A stretch of DNA of 64,000 nt from DASSNU01 sp035701265 (GTDB lineage: Bacteria > Gemmatimonadota > Gemmatimonadetes > Gemmatimonadales > Gemmatimonadaceae). Under the pieces are notes generated by a model. That model saw only the letters and a program-made list of their open reading frames with translations, had not been told where the DNA came from and did no database searches. The first letter of the stretch is position 1; each line of letters opens with the position of its first letter. Location of the stretch: positions 108,656 to 172,655 of the forward strand of contig DASSNU010000008.1 in the NCBI GenBank assembly GCA_035701265.1, written 5' to 3'. A program made the translations under genes and the position numbers. This document shows, one piece after another, positions 61,463-64,000 of the stretch.

Positions 61463-61750
61463 TCAGCCCTCGAAGATCGGAATCTGGTCACCCTCGGCGA
61501 GCGTGACGATCGCCTTCTTCCAGTGCGGCCGGCGTCCCACGTTCTGCCCCATGCGGCGCACCTTCCCGCGCTGGTTCGAGGTCCACACGCGCGTGACGTG
61601 CACCGACCAGAGCGACTCGATGGCCTGCCGGATCTGCGGCTTCGTGGCGTCCGGGTGCACCTCGAACGTGTACTCGCCCCGCTCCTGGAACGCGGCCGAG
61701 GTCTGCTCGGTGACGACAGGGCGCACGATCGTGCGATAGAGCGTCGGCAT
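61463..61750 (-). CDS. rplW: 50S ribosomal protein L23
   Basis: A 95-aa exit-site protein that docks trigger factor and SRP. It has YTFEVHPDATKPQIRQAIE and VRRMGQNVGRRPHWKKAIVTL. ATG 61750. Confidence 0.96.
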   Translation of the reverse strand: MPTLYRTIVRPVVTEQTSAAFQERGEYTFEVHPDATKPQIRQAIESLWSVHVTRVWTSNQRGKVRRMGQNVGRRPHWKKAIVTLAEGDQIPIFEG

Positions 61751-61753
61751 GGA

Positions 61754-62731
61754 TCAGCTCCCCTTCTTCTTCGGCTTGCCGCCCGACTTGCCGGTGGCCT
61801 TCCTGGCCGCGCGCTTGGGCGTGCTCTTGGACGTGCTCTTCCGCGCCGACTTGGTGGCTGCGCTCTTGCGCGCCGCCGTCTTCTTCGCGCCGCCACCCGC
61901 CGCACGCTTGCGCGCGGGCCCTGCGCTCCGCTTCCCGGCCGCCTTGCGCGACGACTTCGCTCCACCCGCTTTCGCGCTCGCCGCCTCGTCTCCCTCTTCC
62001 TCCGCCGCGGACTTTTTCCGCGCGCGCGTCTTGGACGATGGCCGCTTGGGCGCGCTGCCACGTTCCTCGCGCGCGCCGATGTCGCGCGGCGTCTCGATGG
62101 GCTCGAGCCCGTTCCCCAGCGCGGCGCTCTCCACCACCACCGCATCCGACCACAGGATGTGATAGGTGGACGCGTCGCTGAACGGCATCACGTGCACCGT
62201 CGGCAGGTTCCGCCCGCTCAGGAACACGTGCGGCTTCACGCCGTCGGTGAGGACGAGCACCTTCTGTCCGGTGAGTCCCAGCCGGTCGACCAGTGCGGCG
62301 AGCCGAGCCGTGCGCGGCTTGTCGAACTCGAAGCGGTCCACCACCAGCACCGCGCCTTCTCTCGCGCGCGCGTTGAACGCGCTCTTGCGCGCCAGGAAGC
62401 GCACGCGGCGCGGCACATACTGCGCGTAGCTCCGCGGGATGGGCCCGAACACCGTGCCCCCCCCACGCCAGTTCGGCGCGCGAATGGAGCCCTGCCGCGC
62501 ACGCCCGGTCCCCTTCTGCTTCCACGGCTTCTGATTGCCGCCGGTCACCAGGCCGCGCGTCTTGGTGGCCGCGTTCCCCTGCCGCTGGTTAGCCAGATAC
62601 GCCTTCACCGCCTGGTGCATCACCGGCATGTTCACCGTACCGTCGAACAGCTCCGCGGGGAGCGGTACCCGCTCCCGCGCCGTGCCGTTCACCGTGTACG
62701 CCGCCGCGTCCATCGTCGTCGATTCGGCCAT
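61754..62731 (-). CDS. rplD: 50S ribosomal protein L4 with long Lys/Ala/Ser-rich C-terminal tail
   Basis: A 325-aa protein, about 120 longer than E. coli L4. The L4 core (about 10-212) has VTGGNQKPWKQKGTGRARQGS, GGTVFGPIPRSY and VDRLGLTGQKVLVLTDG. From about 215 to 325 the sequence becomes a basic histone-H1-like tail of Lys, Ala, Ser, Arg and Gly (KKTAARKSAATKSARKSTSK is an example). The core should still extend a loop into the exit tunnel. ATG 62731. Confidence 0.95.
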   Translation of the reverse strand: MAESTTMDAAAYTVNGTARERVPLPAELFDGTVNMPVMHQAVKAYLANQRQGNAATKTRGLVTGGNQKPWKQKGTGRARQGSIRAPNWRGGGTVFGPIPRSYAQYVPRRVRFLARKSAFNARAREGAVLVVDRFEFDKPRTARLAALVDRLGLTGQKVLVLTDGVKPHVFLSGRNLPTVHVMPFSDASTYHILWSDAVVVESAALGNGLEPIETPRDIGAREERGSAPKRPSSKTRARKKSAAEEEGDEAASAKAGGAKSSRKAAGKRSAGPARKRAAGGGAKKTAARKSAATKSARKSTSKSTPKRAARKATGKSGGKPKKKGS

Positions 62732-62735
62732 CGCG

Positions 62736-63464
62736 CTACCCTTGCTTGCGGACGAGGACGATCCCGTTGCGCGCGCCAGCCACGGCGCCGCGCACGTAGA
62801 GCAGGTTGCGCTCGGAATCGACCTTCACCACCCGAAGATTGATCTGCGTATGCCGCTCGGCCCCGTAGTGCCCGGGCATTCGCTTCCCCTTGATGACCCG
62901 CGACGGGTCCGTGCCGGGACCGATCGAGCCGGGGCGGCGGTGCTTGGTGTTGCCGTGCGTGTTGGGACCGCCGCCAAAGCCGTGACGCTTCACCACGCCC
63001 TGAAAGCCGCGACCCTTGCTCGTGCCCGTCACCTTCACCTGGTCGCCGGGAGTGAAGATCTCCACGGTGATCTTGTCGCCCACCGTGTACGACGGCACCT
63101 CGGCGTTCTTCCCCGGTGCGTCGTCCAGGCGGAAGCTGCGCAGCACGGCGGGCGGGCCATCGAGTCCCGCCTTGGCGGCGTGACCCGTTTCAGCCAACGA
63201 GGCGCGGCGGCCACGCGGCGTGCGCTCCTTCGCGCGGGCCTTGCGGCCGGCGCCCTTCTTTCCGCCGTCCGCCTCGCCCGCCGCGCGACGCACGCGCTGC
63301 ATTTCGAAGCCGAGCTGCACCGTGGCGTGCCCCCCCGCGGCCGCGGGCTCCGGCACCTGCACCACCGTGTTCGGCTCCGCCGCGATCACCGTGCACGGCA
63401 CCTGCTCGCCGTCGTCGGTGAAGATCTGGGTCATCCCCAGCTTTCTGCCAATGATCCCGATCAT
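62736..63464 (-). CDS. rplC: 50S ribosomal protein L3 with basic insertion
   Basis: A 242-aa protein near the peptidyl-transferase centre. Core: GIIGRKLGMTQIF at the start, VKVTGTSKGRGFQGVVKRHGF, and KGKRMPGHYGAERHTQINLRVV. A basic Lys/Arg/Gly insertion (about 58-85) follows FEMQRVRRA and is not usual. ATG 63464 lies 11 bases after the rpsJ stop. Confidence 0.96.
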   Translation of the reverse strand: MIGIIGRKLGMTQIFTDDGEQVPCTVIAAEPNTVVQVPEPAAAGGHATVQLGFEMQRVRRAAGEADGGKKGAGRKARAKERTPRGRRASLAETGHAAKAGLDGPPAVLRSFRLDDAPGKNAEVPSYTVGDKITVEIFTPGDQVKVTGTSKGRGFQGVVKRHGFGGGPNTHGNTKHRRPGSIGPGTDPSRVIKGKRMPGHYGAERHTQINLRVVKVDSERNLLYVRGAVAGARNGIVLVRKQG

Positions 63465-63474
63465 GGCCGCCTCG

Positions 63475-63783
63475 TTACTCCACCTTGATCTCGACGTCGA
63501 CGCCGGCGGGCAGATCGAGCTTGGTGAGCGCGTCCACCGTCTGCGCGCGACTGTCCAGGATGTCGATCACGCGCTTGTGCGTCTTCAGCTCGAACTGGTC
63601 CCGCGACTTCTTGTCGACGTGCGGCGAGCGCAGCACGGTCCACCGCTGCGTCTTGGTCGGCAGCGGAATCGGGCCCGACACCTGCGCACCGGTCTTCTCC
63701 GCCGTCCGCACGATGTCGGACGACGCCTGATCGATCACCGCGTGATCGAATGCCTTCAGTCGAATTCGGATCCGGCCTGCCAT
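63475..63783 (-). CDS. rpsJ: 30S ribosomal protein S10
   Basis: A 102-aa S10/NusE protein that also works in transcription antitermination. It has RIRLKAFDHAVIDQASSDIV, GPIPLPTKTQRWTVLRSPHVDKKSRDQFE (given as a landmark) and DALTKLDLPAGVDVEIKVE. ATG 63783; first gene of the S10 operon. Confidence 0.97.
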   Translation of the reverse strand: MAGRIRIRLKAFDHAVIDQASSDIVRTAEKTGAQVSGPIPLPTKTQRWTVLRSPHVDKKSRDQFELKTHKRVIDILDSRAQTVDALTKLDLPAGVDVEIKVE

Positions 63784-63858
63784 AGCCCACCAGGGGTCAG
63801 AGAGTCCGTCGCGCGTGGCCGGGCAGAGCCCGGCGCCAGGCGCGGAAGCGCTGCATGA

Positions 63859-64000
<142 letters not shown>

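Overview
The window is GC-rich chromosomal DNA (roughly 70 % by eye) packed with core bacterial genes. It has no insertion sequence, prophage, CRISPR array, tRNA or rRNA that I can see. Gene content and style suggest Gemmatimonadota (Gemmatimonadaceae-like): a B12-dependent ribonucleotide reductase, serine/threonine kinases with N-terminal zinc ribbons, a large secreted BNR/sortilin-like protein, eukaryote-type glycyl-tRNA synthetase, many GTG/TTG starts and very tight gene spacing. That taxonomic call is an inference from style; no marker was aligned.

Layout. 1-5.5 kb (minus): nrdJ, a gamma-carbonic-anhydrase-like protein and a lipoprotein-type N-acetylmuramoyl-L-alanine amidase. 5.8-8.9 kb (plus): a membrane Ser/Thr kinase followed by its likely PP2C phosphatase. 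9.0-14.3 kb (minus): a peptidoglycan-recycling cluster, murQ-anmK-nagZ-sodium:solute symporter. 14.5-15.4 kb: a glycine-zipper lipoprotein. 15.7-17.0 kb (plus): a soluble histidine kinase overlapping a single-domain response regulator. 17.0-19.9 kb: ccdA, divergent from a phosphodiesterase-like enzyme, which meets a Fur-family gene head-on. 19.9-27.5 kb (minus): one chain of touching genes, methyltransferase-corA-gvpL/F-Ser/Thr kinase, then priA, a COG1915/ornithine-cyclodeaminase-type enzyme, an unknown protein and fur. 27.6-35.0 kb (minus): purA-ypdA-like-glyS-SDR-histidine kinase-unknown-ubiquitin-like-HDAC-like deacetylase. 35.3-42.2 kb (minus): trpS, a zinc-ribbon protein, mgtC, a 2-hydroxyacid dehydrogenase, a PilT-like ATPase, dapA-like, an M28 peptidase and DUF456. 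42.2-50.7 kb (plus): an inositol-phosphatase-family gene, a formiminotransferase-cyclodeaminase fusion, a K+-independent H+-pyrophosphatase and a 1123-residue secreted BNR protein. 50.9-64 kb (minus): the end of tuf, then the S10 and spc ribosomal operons, rpsJ to map, closed by a long terminator.

How the genes work together. Translational coupling is the rule: 4-nt overlaps (ATGA, GTGA) and one-base gaps (TGA-C-GTG four times) join most neighbours. Recognisable functional units are cell-wall turnover (amidase, then NagZ, AnmK and MurQ with a candidate permease), reversible Ser/Thr phosphorylation, a two-component pair, and the translation/secretion block. The least explained units are the 102-aa unknown/ubiquitin-like/deacetylase gene set, a solitary GvpL/F gene inside a kinase operon, and the gene of unknown function coupled to the COG1915 enzyme. 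Several ribosomal proteins (S5, L3, L4, L18) carry unusual low-complexity additions.
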